From an uncultured Christensenella sp. (GTDB lineage Bacteria; Bacillota; Clostridia; Christensenellales; Borkfalkiaceae): 64,000 nucleotides of DNA. Where the stretch lies: contig CAJTYL010000004.1 of assembly GCA_910583855.1 (NCBI GenBank), positions 89,489 through 153,488 of the forward strand, written 5' to 3'. Shown here piece by piece: positions 32,114 through 40,310 of this stretch (its first letter is position 1; each line of letters begins with the position of its first letter). The notes under the pieces are model-generated. The model had not been told where the DNA came from. It was given only the letters and a program-made list of their open reading frames with translations, and ran no database searches. The position numbers and the translations under genes were made by a program.

Positions 32114-35100
32114 ATGTACAGAAAAGTAGATACCTCATTAAATTTCGTTGAACGCGAAAAGGAAATTATCGACTTTTGGAAAAAGAACGGTATATTTCCC
32201 CAAAGCATTGAAAAGAACGCGGGCGGGGAAGAGTTTTCTTTCTACGACGGTCCTCCCACGGCTAACGGCAAGCCGCACGTGGGGCATATTTTAACGCGCG
32301 TTATGAAGGACTTAATCCCGCGCTATCAGACGATGAAGGGCAAGCACGTTTTAAGAAAGGCGGGCTGGGATACGCACGGGCTTCCCGTAGAGCTCGAGGT
32401 AGAAAAGCTGTTAGGCTTGGACGGCAAGCAGCAGATTGAAAGCTTCGGCATAGAGCCATTTATAAAAAAGTGCAAAGAGTCCGTGTGGAAGTACAAGGGC
32501 GAATGGGAGAAGATGTCCGATCGCGTAGGCTATTGGGCGGATATGGACAACCCCTACGTAACCTACGACGATAAGTATATAGAGTCGGAGTGGTGGGCGC
32601 TCAAAGAAATGCATAAAAAAGGACTTTTGTACAAGGGGCATAAGATAGTGCCCTATTGCCCGCGTTGCGGCACCGCGCTTTCCTCGCACGAGGTGGCGCA
32701 GGGATATAAGCTTGTTAAAGAGAATTCCGCCGTCGCGCGCTTTAAAGTCAAAAACAGCGACAACCGCTATATTTTGGCGTGGACTACAACCCCTTGGACG
32801 TTGCCTTCGAACGTCGCACTCTGTATGAATCCCGACGAACCGTACGTTGAAATAGAAGCCGACGGAACGCGCTATATTTTGGCGGAAGCGTTGGTTTCCA
32901 AATTCTTTGAAGATTATAATGTAATAAACAAAAAGCTCGGCAAGGAGTGGGAACGCCTTGAATACGAACCGCTTTTTAGTGAAACCGCCGAAGAGATAAA
33001 GCGCATATCCCCCGCGAGCGCGCCCGTAAAAGCGCACTACGTGGTTTGTGATAACTACGTGACTATGGGCGACGGCACGGGCGTGGTGCATATCGCGCCC
33101 GCTTTTGGCGAGGACGACTACAAGGTCGGCAAAAAGTACGGCTTGCCCGTCGTCCAGCTTGTAAACGAAAGGGGCTGCTTCGACGAACGCTTCCCCTCCT
33201 TGAACGGCGTATTCGCCAAAAAAGGCGACAAAGCGATTTTGGACAGACTTGAAAAAGAGGGGCTGCTCTTCAAGGTCATTTCCTTCGAGCACGACTACCC
33301 GCATTGCTGGCGTTGTGACACGCCGCTTTTGTATTACGCAAAGTCAAGCTGGTTCATACAGGTCACCGCCGTCAAGGATGAAATTATAAAGTCCAACCGC
33401 TCGGTTAATTGGATGCCCGACAATATAAAAGAGGGCAGAATGGGCAACTTCCTTGAAAACGTCATCGATTGGGGACTTTCGCGCGACAGGTATTGGGGAA
33501 CGCCCCTGCCCGTCTGGGTCTGCCCCGAATGCGGCGAAATCGATGTCATAGGCAGCAAAAAGGAGCTTAAAGAAAAGTGCGGCTTGCCTGCGGATAAGGA
33601 TATCGAACTGCACCGCCCGTACCTCGATAACTTAACCTGCGCCTGCCCCAAGTGCGGCGGCAAGATGAAGCGCACGCACGAGGTCATAGACTGCTGGTTC
33701 GATTCTGGCTCGATGCCATTTGCGCAGTATCACTACCCGTTTGAAAACAAAGACTTATTTGAAGAAACCTTCCCCGCCGACTTCATTTCGGAGGCGGTGG
33801 ACCAAACGCGCGGGTGGTTCTATACCCTGCTCGTAATAAACACGATTTTATTCGGCAAAGCGCCCTTCAAAAACTGCATAGTTTTGGGGCATGTTAACGA
33901 TAAAAACGGTATAAAGATGTCCAAGCACAAGGGCAACGTGGTTGATCCGTGGTCGGTTTTGGATAAGCAGGGCGCGGATGCGGTAAGGTGGTATTTCTAC
34001 TCGTCAAGCGCGCCGTGGTTGCCTTCGAGATTCTCCGAGGAAACGGTCTCCGAAGCCCAAAGAAAGTATATCGGTACGCTTTGGAACACTTACGCCTTCT
34101 TCACTCTCTATGCCGAAATCGACAAGTACGACCCGTCAAAGTTCGACTTAAAACAATGCAAGCTTTCCCTTATGGATAAGTGGATACTTTCCAAATTAAA
34201 TTCGCTTATTGGGTTTATCGATAAATCGCTTGCAAATTACGAAATCTGCGAAAGCTCCCGTGCGCTTCAAGACTTTTCGGACGTTCTCTCGAATTGGTAC
34301 GTGCGCCGTTGCCGCGACAGGTATTGGGGCGCGGATATGACGGACGACAAGGCGGCGGCGTACACCACACTGTACACGGTTTTGGTAACGCTTGCAAAGC
34401 TCACCGCGCCGTACACGCCGTTCATCGCCGAAATGATTTATCTTAACTTAGTGCCCGCCTTTTTCAAAGACGCGCCCAAGTCCGTTCACCTTTGCGCTTT
34501 CCCTAAAAGCGAAAAACGCTATATCGACAAGGCGTTGGAGGACGGTATGGACGAGGTCTACGATATAGTAATTTTGGGCAGAGCGGCACGCAACGCGGGC
34601 AACTTGAAGAACCGCCAACCGCTTTCCGAAATGTACGTCGTAACCGATAAAAAGGTCGACCTGTCCGAAGAGGAGAAATCGATAGTTTTGGACGAGCTTA
34701 ACGTCAAGTCGTTCAAGGTTTCGGACAATGCGGAAAAATTTTTAAACTACAAGTTAAAACCCCAGCTAAAAACGCTCGGTCCAAAGTACGGCAAAAAGCT
34801 TGGCGCAATTTCCGCGTTCCTTGCAACCTGCAACGCCAAAGAGGTAGTAAACGCCGTTAAAGGCGGCGGCAGTTACGAAATTGCGGGCGAGGGCGTAGTT
34901 TTAACGCAGGAGGACTTGCAGATTTTTCCCGAAAGCGCGAACGGCTTCGTCGCGGCGGAAGATAAGGGCATAACAGTAGCCTTGAATTCCGCGCTCACCG
35001 AAGAGCTGATTTTCGAGGGGATAGAGCGCGAGCTCGTCTCCAAAATCCAGAATATGCGAAAGGAAACTGGCTTTGAAGTAACCGACAGGATAGAGGTGTA

Positions 35101-35305
35101 CTATAAAGCCGACGGCAAGGCGAAAAAGGTCCTTGAAAAGGCGGCCTTCGCCCCCGACGTTCTTGCGCAAAAGGTTGAAGAATCGACAGGTAAACCGGAA
35201 ATAGAACTAATCGAAGAATTTGCAAAAACAGGCGAAGGATTAAGCTTTTCAAAGGTCCAAAACATCAACGGCGAAACCGTAACCTTGACTTTGATAAGAA
35301 AATAA
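32114..35305 (+). CDS. ileS: Isoleucyl-tRNA synthetase
   Basis: Class I aminoacyl-tRNA synthetase of 1,063 residues. It has the HIGH-equivalent PHVGH in YDGPPTANGKPHVGH (about residue 53), the editing domain with TTTPWTLPSN, GVVHIAPAFGEDD, and KMSKHKGN (about 600). The signature GWDTHGLPVELEVEK and the length fit the eukaryote-like type 2 IleRS, a class often tolerant to mupirocin; tolerance is inferred from family knowledge only. TAGGAG precedes the ATG. The T-box upstream senses uncharged tRNA-Ile. A terminator closes the gene. Confidence 0.96.
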   Translation: MYRKVDTSLNFVEREKEIIDFWKKNGIFPQSIEKNAGGEEFSFYDGPPTANGKPHVGHILTRVMKDLIPRYQTMKGKHVLRKAGWDTHGLPVELEVEKLLGLDGKQQIESFGIEPFIKKCKESVWKYKGEWEKMSDRVGYWADMDNPYVTYDDKYIESEWWALKEMHKKGLLYKGHKIVPYCPRCGTALSSHEVAQGYKLVKENSAVARFKVKNSDNRYILAWTTTPWTLPSNVALCMNPDEPYVEIEADGTRYILAEALVSKFFEDYNVINKKLGKEWERLEYEPLFSETAEEIKRISPASAPVKAHYVVCDNYVTMGDGTGVVHIAPAFGEDDYKVGKKYGLPVVQLVNERGCFDERFPSLNGVFAKKGDKAILDRLEKEGLLFKVISFEHDYPHCWRCDTPLLYYAKSSWFIQVTAVKDEIIKSNRSVNWMPDNIKEGRMGNFLENVIDWGLSRDRYWGTPLPVWVCPECGEIDVIGSKKELKEKCGLPADKDIELHRPYLDNLTCACPKCGGKMKRTHEVIDCWFDSGSMPFAQYHYPFENKDLFEETFPADFISEAVDQTRGWFYTLLVINTILFGKAPFKNCIVLGHVNDKNGIKMSKHKGNVVDPWSVLDKQGADAVRWYFYSSSAPWLPSRFSEETVSEAQRKYIGTLWNTYAFFTLYAEIDKYDPSKFDLKQCKLSLMDKWILSKLNSLIGFIDKSLANYEICESSRALQDFSDVLSNWYVRRCRDRYWGADMTDDKAAAYTTLYTVLVTLAKLTAPYTPFIAEMIYLNLVPAFFKDAPKSVHLCAFPKSEKRYIDKALEDGMDEVYDIVILGRAARNAGNLKNRQPLSEMYVVTDKKVDLSEEEKSIVLDELNVKSFKVSDNAEKFLNYKLKPQLKTLGPKYGKKLGAISAFLATCNAKEVVNAVKGGGSYEIAGEGVVLTQEDLQIFPESANGFVAAEDKGITVALNSALTEELIFEGIERELVSKIQNMRKETGFEVTDRIEVYYKADGKAKKVLEKAAFAPDVLAQKVEESTGKPEIELIEEFAKTGEGLSFSKVQNINGETVTLTLIRK

Positions 35306-35310
35306 TTTAT

Positions 35311-35347
35311 AAAAAACGCGCCCCGCAGCTTTAAGCCGCGGGGCGTT
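35311..35347 (+). terminator. Terminator after ileS
   Basis: AACG-CCCCGC pairs with GCGGGGCGTT around a central 11-nt loop, with a two-base bulge on the left arm. Confidence 0.7.
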
Positions 35348-35350
35348 CCG

Positions 35351-35506
35351 CTATTTTATTAGTTTAAAACATTTAGGTTCCTCAAATCCTAACAACTCAT
35401 TTGGGGTTATTTCGAAATTTTTATATATCATAAGCATACTGCTTGCTTTTGGCGTTTCGCAACCGTTAAGCCAATTACTTATTGCTTTTATCCCCAAAAT
35501 CCGACA
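35351..35506 (-). pseudogene. Truncated XRE-family HTH remnant
   Basis: The minus strand encodes, without a start codon, the second half of a Cro/C1 HTH: LGIKAISNWLNGCETPKASS, then IYKNFEITPNELLGFEEPK, ending in TAG at 35351-35353. An in-frame stop lies just upstream (35507-35509). The missing part is the first two helices. It looks like the decayed relic of another small XRE repressor module. Confidence 0.65.
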
Positions 35507-35520
35507 TTAAACCGCACGGG

Positions 35521-35544
35521 CGTTCATAGTTTATTCTATGAACG
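35521..35544 (+). promoter_or_regulatory. Palindrome covering the feoA start
   Basis: CGTTCATAG-TTTATT-CTATGAACG, a perfect 9-bp stem containing the ATG of feoA. It could hide the start codon in RNA or be an operator. A very similar sequence, CATAGTTTATTTTATGAA, precedes yqfC. No Shine-Dalgarno is visible. Confidence 0.5.
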
Positions 35545-35759
35545 TTTTTGATTTAAAGATGGGCGAAACGGCGAGGATAAAGAGAATCGACCTTACGGGC
35601 AGTGCGCTTGAAAGGCTTAATTCGTTGGGTTTTAAAGCGGGAGAGCAGGTCGAGGTTTTAAGCTATTCCCTGTTCAAGTCCGGCGTGCTTATATCCTGTA
35701 ACGCCGTCCGCCTCGGCTTGCGCAAGCCGCTTGCCTTAAAAATAGAGGTAGAGCGATGA
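35538..35759 (+). CDS. feoA: Ferrous iron transport protein A
   Basis: A 73-residue SH3-like FeoA protein (MGETARIKRIDLTGSALERLNSLGFKAGEQVEVL, then VRLGLRKPLALKIEVE). FeoA supports the FeoB ferrous iron channel at the cytoplasmic face. The start codon lies within a palindrome and has no ribosome site. feoB follows after repeat copy 7. Confidence 0.88.
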   Translation: MNVFDLKMGETARIKRIDLTGSALERLNSLGFKAGEQVEVLSYSLFKSGVLISCNAVRLGLRKPLALKIEVER

Positions 35760-35876
35760 AAAAGCATTCATCACGAAATACTGCGTTGTTGCCCCCGTTC
35801 GCTTGGTCACTTACGCAAAGTAAGCTCCCTGCGCTTACGGTTACATCGCCTTGTCTTTCGCGCGACTTCTTTTCCA
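35757..35876. repeat. Structured intergenic repeat, copy 7
   Basis: Contains AAATACTGCGTTGTTG, the hairpin CTTAC-GCAAA-GTAAG (about 35812-35826) and CGCCTTGTCTTTCGCGCGACTTCTTTT. The arms are weaker than in other copies. It fills the feoA-feoB gap. Confidence 0.65.
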
Positions 35877-35892
35877 TAAGGAGGTGTTATAT

Positions 35893-37587
35893 ATGAGGGT
35901 GGCAGTCTTAAAGCGCAAAACTGCGGAAAAGGTCGCAACCAAAAAGGTCGTGCTTGCGGGCAACCCCAACGCGGGCAAAACCACACTTTTTAACGCGCTT
36001 ACCAAAAGCAATTTGCGCACGGGCAACTTCCACGGCGTAACCACTTCTCCCGCAAAAAAAACGCGCGGCGGCGTAACCTACGCGGACGTTCCGGGGATGT
36101 ACGCTTTCCGCCCGTACTCTATGGAAGAGCAGTCTGCCATTGACGAGGTGAAGTCCGCAGACCTCGTAATAAACGTGGTTGACGCGCTCACGCTTGAAAA
36201 CAGCCTGAACCTTACCCGCCAGATTATCGGAAGCGGCGTAAAAACGATTGTATATATAACCAAGTCTGCAAGTTTAAAGCGTCGTGGCGGCAGTGTCGAT
36301 ACCGAAAAGCTGTCCGCCCACCTCGGTGCGCCCGTCTACGACTGCCCGCCCAAAAAGCTGAAAAAGCTCATTGAAAACGGCCTTGACGTTTTAGTAAAAA
36401 AAGACCCCGCGATGCGGCTTTCGGAAGCGTATTCGGGCGGGAATTTAAGGATTTTCAAAGCAGACAAACTCTTTTACAACCGTTTCTTTTCGCTGGCGTT
36501 TTTCGTTGCGGCAATCCTTTTAATGTTTTTTCTTGCGTTCCACCCGATTATGCCCGGCGTTCTTTTAAAGAATTTAGTCGAAAATTTAATCTGCGTAAAA
36601 TTATCGGACGCGATATGCGCGAATATGCAAAGCCCCGCGGTAATTTCGCTCGTGTCGGAAGGAATTTTAGGCGGCGCGGGCGGGGTACTGTCGTTCATTC
36701 CTCAGCTTATAATTCTGTACTTTTTCCTCACGGTTTTAGACGAGAGCGGCATAACCTCCGCGCTTGCCTTTGCAACCGACGGACTTTTTGAAAAGGTAAG
36801 GCTTTCTGGCAGGGCGGCGTTTTCTTTGACTTCGGGCTTCGGCTGTACGGCTGCGGCAATTTTGACGACCCGCGGCTATTCCACAAAAAGCGCGCAAAAG
36901 CGCACGGTTGCAATACTGCCGTTTGTGCCCTGCGGAGCTAAGCTGCCCGTTTTTTTGACGTTTTTATCCCCGCTGTTTGAAAACCCTTTCCCCGTGATAA
37001 CCGCCTTTTACTTTGCAGGCTTGGCGGTAGCGCTTTTATGTTCGTTTTTAATGAAGGGCGGCAAAGAGGACTTACTGTCCGAGGTTACGCCCGTAAGCCT
37101 TCCGCAACTCAAAGCCGTGGTAATTAAGTTGTATTTTTACGCGAAAGGGTTTATAATTAAGGTGGCGGGCGTGGTAATGCTTTTCTGCGTTCTTTCCTGG
37201 TTTCTTTCGCACTTCTCGTTTTCGTTTTGCTACGTCGAGGAGGAGGGGGAAAGCATGCTCTGCGCGATAAGCAAAGTCGTTTTGCCCGTGTTCTACCCTA
37301 TGGGTGTGACCGACTGGCGCATAGCCTACGCCGTATTGGGCGGGTTCGCCGCCAAGGAAAACATAGCGGCAACCGTCGCGCTTTTAATGCCCCTCGGCAC
37401 CGGGCTATCGCTTTCGGCAAGCCTTGCAGTATGCACGTTTATACTTTTAAGCCCCGCTTGCATCTCGGCATTTTCGGCTTCCTGCAAGGAAGTGGGCTTC
37501 AAATTTTCGATAAAGTGCGTCGCCGTACAGCTACTGTTAGCGTTTTTGGGCGCGTATCTTATACGCCTTATATTTATTTGGATATGA
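35893..37587 (+). CDS. feoB: Compact FeoB ferrous iron transporter
   Basis: A 564-residue GTPase-linked Fe2+ permease, shorter than typical FeoB (about 650-800). The G domain has G1 GNPNAGKTT, TGNFHGVTT (switch I) and G3 DVPG, but the G4 NxxD specificity motif is replaced by TKSA in VYITKSASLKRRGG. The membrane part keeps both Gate motifs with their Cys (SGFGCTAAAI and PCGAKLPVFL). The ATG at 35893 is chosen for its strong AAGGAGGTG; the earlier candidate lies in the repeat. The stop overlaps the next gene (ATGA). Confidence 0.88.
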   Translation: MRVAVLKRKTAEKVATKKVVLAGNPNAGKTTLFNALTKSNLRTGNFHGVTTSPAKKTRGGVTYADVPGMYAFRPYSMEEQSAIDEVKSADLVINVVDALTLENSLNLTRQIIGSGVKTIVYITKSASLKRRGGSVDTEKLSAHLGAPVYDCPPKKLKKLIENGLDVLVKKDPAMRLSEAYSGGNLRIFKADKLFYNRFFSLAFFVAAILLMFFLAFHPIMPGVLLKNLVENLICVKLSDAICANMQSPAVISLVSEGILGGAGGVLSFIPQLIILYFFLTVLDESGITSALAFATDGLFEKVRLSGRAAFSLTSGFGCTAAAILTTRGYSTKSAQKRTVAILPFVPCGAKLPVFLTFLSPLFENPFPVITAFYFAGLAVALLCSFLMKGGKEDLLSEVTPVSLPQLKAVVIKLYFYAKGFIIKVAGVVMLFCVLSWFLSHFSFSFCYVEEEGESMLCAISKVVLPVFYPMGVTDWRIAYAVLGGFAAKENIAATVALLMPLGTGLSLSASLAVCTFILLSPACISAFSASCKEVGFKFSIKCVAVQLLLAFLGAYLIRLIFIWI

Positions 37588-38396
37588 AAAAATTCACAGT
37601 TACAACCCCCGCTTCATTAAAAGAGTTTACCGACGCAACCTATCCGCAGGGCTCGTTTTGCTTGCCTGCGCTTCTGCGCGAACGCGACGTAAAAGTGAAC
37701 GGTGTGCGCGTGGGGCGGAATACGCCGTTGAAGGCAGGTGACGAGGTCGTGTATTATACGACCCCCAAGCAGGAGAGTCTGAAAAGTCACTCCGTCGTAT
37801 ACGAGGACGAAAACGTCCTTATTGCGGACAAGCCCGACGGGGTGGAAACCTCCGCGCTCCTTAGCGAGCTTGGGGAGGGAGGGGAGTTTTACGCCGTGCA
37901 CCGCCTTGACAGGAACACAAAGGGGCTCATAGTCTTTGCAAAAAATATTGGCGCGGAAGAGGAGCTTTTAGCCGCCTTTAAGGAAAGAAGGGTTGAAAAG
38001 GTATACCTTGCGCGTTGCAAGAACGATTTCAAAAAGGATACTGCCGTTTTGACGGCATACTTAAAGAAGAACGCGGAAAACTCGTCGGTGAAGATTTTCG
38101 ATAAGGAAGTTGCGGACGGCGTGAAAATAGTTACGGAGTACCGCGTCTTGGAAAAGCGCGGGGATACCGCCTTGGTCGAGGTTACTCTGCACACGGGCAA
38201 AACCCACCAGATACGCGCCCACCTTGCGCATATCGGTTGCCCCGTTTTGGGCGACGAAAAGTACGGCGACTGCGCGCTAAATAAAAAATACGGTGCAAAA
38301 AGGCAACGCCTCGTATCTAACAGGCTTTGCTTTAAGACGGGCGGCGTGCTTGAATATCTGAACGGAAAGGAATTTTTGTCGGGCTTTGAGCCTTAA
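37584..38396 (+). CDS. RluA-family pseudouridine synthase
   Basis: A 270-residue enzyme with an N-terminal S4 RNA-binding domain (LPALLRERDVKVNGVRVG...LKAGDEV), the catalytic-Asp motif HRLDRNTKG (about residue 100) and HQIRAHLAHIGCPVLGDEKYG. It isomerises uridines in rRNA or tRNA; the exact site cannot be read from sequence. The ATG overlaps the feoB stop, so translation is coupled, although the functional link with iron uptake is not obvious. Confidence 0.9.
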   Translation: MKKFTVTTPASLKEFTDATYPQGSFCLPALLRERDVKVNGVRVGRNTPLKAGDEVVYYTTPKQESLKSHSVVYEDENVLIADKPDGVETSALLSELGEGGEFYAVHRLDRNTKGLIVFAKNIGAEEELLAAFKERRVEKVYLARCKNDFKKDTAVLTAYLKKNAENSSVKIFDKEVADGVKIVTEYRVLEKRGDTALVEVTLHTGKTHQIRAHLAHIGCPVLGDEKYGDCALNKKYGAKRQRLVSNRLCFKTGGVLEYLNGKEFLSGFEP

Positions 38397-38408
38397 TTCC
38401 GGTTGTTG

Positions 38409-38426
38409 CGCCGTTTGCGCACGGCG
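38409..38426 (+). other. Hairpin after the pseudouridine synthase
   Basis: CGCCGT-TTGCGC-ACGGCG without a clear T-tail. It could be a weak terminator before the sigma-factor operon. Confidence 0.4.
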
Positions 38427-38472
38427 TAAACGGTTTATTAATTATATATAAGAAAAGGAAAAGGAACGGATT

Positions 38473-38778
38473 ATGCAACAGGTTAAACTATTGTCGGCAG
38501 ACGATAAACTTATTTTTTCGCTTTCGGGCGAAATCGACGCGGCGACGAGCGAGGATTTTTTCGCGCAGGTCGCGGCTGCGTATAACCACGATAAAAAGGA
38601 TGTAGTTTTCGATTGCGCCGCGCTGGCTTTTATCGACAGTACGACGATAGGAACGTTCGTCAAAATATATAAAATGCTGAAAGCGGACGGGCACGTAACA
38701 GTGTTGGAAAACGTCCGCCCCAACGTAAAAAAGTTGTTTGAAATATGCGCCTTAAACACGCTTATGGAGATACGATAA
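38473..38778 (+). CDS. STAS-domain anti-anti-sigma factor
   Basis: A 101-residue RsbV/SpoIIAA-like protein. The core SGEIDAATSEDF and the segment around the phosphorylatable Ser, FIDSTTIGTFVKIYKML, are conserved; RsbV proteins have D-S-(S/T)-G here, so Ser of DST is the expected site. It is first of four overlapping genes (STAS, HATPase, sigma factor, HATPase). Its stop overlaps the next start (TAATG). In such systems the dephosphorylated form sequesters the anti-sigma kinase and frees sigma. Confidence 0.87.
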   Translation: MQQVKLLSADDKLIFSLSGEIDAATSEDFFAQVAAAYNHDKKDVVFDCAALAFIDSTTIGTFVKIYKMLKADGHVTVLENVRPNVKKLFEICALNTLMEIR

Positions 38779-39125
38779 TGAAAGATTTTACCGTTAAATT
38801 TCATCTTGCGGACAGCGGGTATATGACGGCGCTCCGTCTCGTTTGCGGCGCGGTGTGCAGTGCGCACGGTCTGGATATGGATGATCTTGAAGATTTCAAG
38901 GTGTGCGTGACCGAAAGCGCTATAATTTTAAAAAACTGTGGCTTTGAAAGCGTGACGGCAACCTTTGCCGGCGGGGAAGAAGTAGTCTGCACCGTTTACG
39001 GCGAGGGAGGCGCGCCCAAAGCCGGCGATAACGAACTGTCCTTGGCGCTCGTTTCCGCGCTCGTTAAAGAGTGCGATATAGTAAGACGCGGCGATATAAT
39101 AGAAAGAGTAACTTTAAAAGTATGA
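38778..39125 (+). CDS. Degenerate RsbW-like HATPase (candidate anti-sigma factor)
   Basis: A 115-residue protein in the position of rsbW/spoIIAB. The region LEDFKVCVTESAIILKNCG aligns with the RsbW N-box, but the Mg-binding Asn four residues after Glu is Ile, and no clear DxGxG or GxGxxLV motif remains. It therefore may not phosphorylate its STAS partner and could be a binding-only factor. It overlaps the STAS stop and the sigma start. Confidence 0.6.
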   Translation: MKDFTVKFHLADSGYMTALRLVCGAVCSAHGLDMDDLEDFKVCVTESAIILKNCGFESVTATFAGGEEVVCTVYGEGGAPKAGDNELSLALVSALVKECDIVRRGDIIERVTLKV

Positions 39126-39853
39126 TGGACGAGCGGGAAGCAAACGAGCTGTTCCGTAGTTACAGACTTACGGGCGATAAAAATTTAAGGAACAGGCTCG
39201 TTGAAAATTATTTTAATATTGCCGAAATTCTTGCCAAAAAGTTTTCGGGCAGGGGCGTGGAGTACGACGACCTTTTGCAGATCGCTTCCGAAGCGCTTAT
39301 TGCGGGGGTAGAAAAGTTCGACCCCGATTTAGGCAACCGCTTCACTACGTACGTGACGCCCACGATAACGGGTATGATAAAAAATTACTTCCGCGACTTT
39401 TCGCGCTCGGTGCGGCTTCCGAGAAGGGTGTATGCCGTCGCGGCAAAAGTCAGGGAAGCGCAGAACGAATATTATAAAGAAACGGGCGCACAGCCCACTA
39501 TCTCATATATTGCGGAAAAGCTCGGCTATTCGGAAGAGCTTATTATGGAAGCTTTGGAGTGCCGCGCCCCCGTAAGTCTGGACACGCGCGTGAACGGAGA
39601 TGACGGGGAGAAGGACGTCGCCCTGTACGACGCGATTCCCGCCGCCGATAATTTTGAAAATTTTGAGGACGCCGAGGCGTTGAAAACAGAAATTGAAAAG
39701 CTTGACCCCACCGAAAAGCAGGTAATAACGCTTAGGTACGTACAGGGGAAATCCCAGTCCGAGGTAGGAAAAATTTTAGGGGTTTCCCAAATGTTCGTAT
39801 CCCGCGCTGAGCGTAAAATCGTTGAAAAATTGAAGGAAGCGCTTATCTCATGA
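39122..39853 (+). CDS. SigB/SigF/SigG-family RNA polymerase sigma factor
   Basis: A 243-residue sigma-70 factor lacking region 1. Region 2 has GRGVEYDDLLQIASEALIAG and KFDPDLGNRFTTYVTPTITG, region 3 has PRRVYAVAAKVREAQ, and region 4 ends in an HTH (QSEVGKILGVSQMFVSRAERK). Flanking STAS and HATPase genes place it in a partner-switching module as in sigB or spoIIA operons. It could be a stress sigma or a divergent forespore sigma; the sequence does not settle which. ATGA overlaps occur at both ends. Confidence 0.9.
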   Translation: MMDEREANELFRSYRLTGDKNLRNRLVENYFNIAEILAKKFSGRGVEYDDLLQIASEALIAGVEKFDPDLGNRFTTYVTPTITGMIKNYFRDFSRSVRLPRRVYAVAAKVREAQNEYYKETGAQPTISYIAEKLGYSEELIMEALECRAPVSLDTRVNGDDGEKDVALYDAIPAADNFENFEDAEALKTEIEKLDPTEKQVITLRYVQGKSQSEVGKILGVSQMFVSRAERKIVEKLKEALIS

Positions 39854-40212
39854 TTACTTTCAGGATTGACGATTTAAAGAATATGACGGCGAATTTAAAA
39901 ACCTTTGCCGAGTTTCTGCGCGGCATGGGTGTTGCCGAAGAGGACGTTTTTGCTAGCCGTTTAGTTTCAAGCGAGCTTATCTCAAACGTGATTATACACG
40001 GCGGTGAGGGGGCGGAGTTCAGGTGCGAGGTTTTAGACGACAGGATTTGCATAAACGTGCTGTCGCCGAGCTTCAAGGGCGTAAATCTCTACCCGCCTAA
40101 GCCGGACCCTCTTGCGGAAAGCGGCAGGGGAATGTATATAGTAAGAAGCGTCTGCCTCGGCGAAATCGAGCGCGACGCCGACGGAATAAAGGTTTTCATA
40201 CAACTTCATTAA
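39850..40212 (+). CDS. Second RsbW-like HATPase anti-sigma kinase
   Basis: A 120-residue protein with a recognisable N-box (SRLVSSELISNVIIHGGEG, Glu and Asn spaced by four) and a late glycine motif ESGRGMYIVRSVC. The central DxGxG is not canonical (DDRICINVLSPSFKG). Unlike the upstream HATPase it keeps ATP-site residues, so it may be the active kinase of the module. It is the last gene of the operon and overlaps the sigma stop by four bases. Confidence 0.72.
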   Translation: MITFRIDDLKNMTANLKTFAEFLRGMGVAEEDVFASRLVSSELISNVIIHGGEGAEFRCEVLDDRICINVLSPSFKGVNLYPPKPDPLAESGRGMYIVRSVCLGEIERDADGIKVFIQLH

Positions 40213-40258
40213 AATAAATTAAGCCCCCGCGCTATTGGCGCGGGGGCTTAATTTATTT
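40212..40258. terminator. Exceptionally long terminator
   Basis: A perfect 21-bp stem, 40212-40232 with 40238-40258, whose arms run AAATAAATTAAG-CCCCCGCGC and the complement around TATTG. It separates the sigma operon from the convergent membrane-protein gene. Confidence 0.93.
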
Positions 40259-40310
40259 GATAATTAATAATTATAATTAATACTTCGGTTAAGCGGAACG
40301 CTTACGCTTA

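Noticed and set aside
36078..36263. Long minus-strand and alternative-frame open frames inside guaB, secA, ppdK and other large genes
   Set aside because: They overlap strongly conserved coding sequence, lack ribosome sites and encode low-complexity Arg/Ala/Ser-rich products.
37227..37583. Long open frame extending the pseudouridine synthase upstream into feoB
   Set aside because: It is the out-of-frame shadow of the feoB 3' end; the S4 domain begins at ATG 37584, overlapping the feoB stop.
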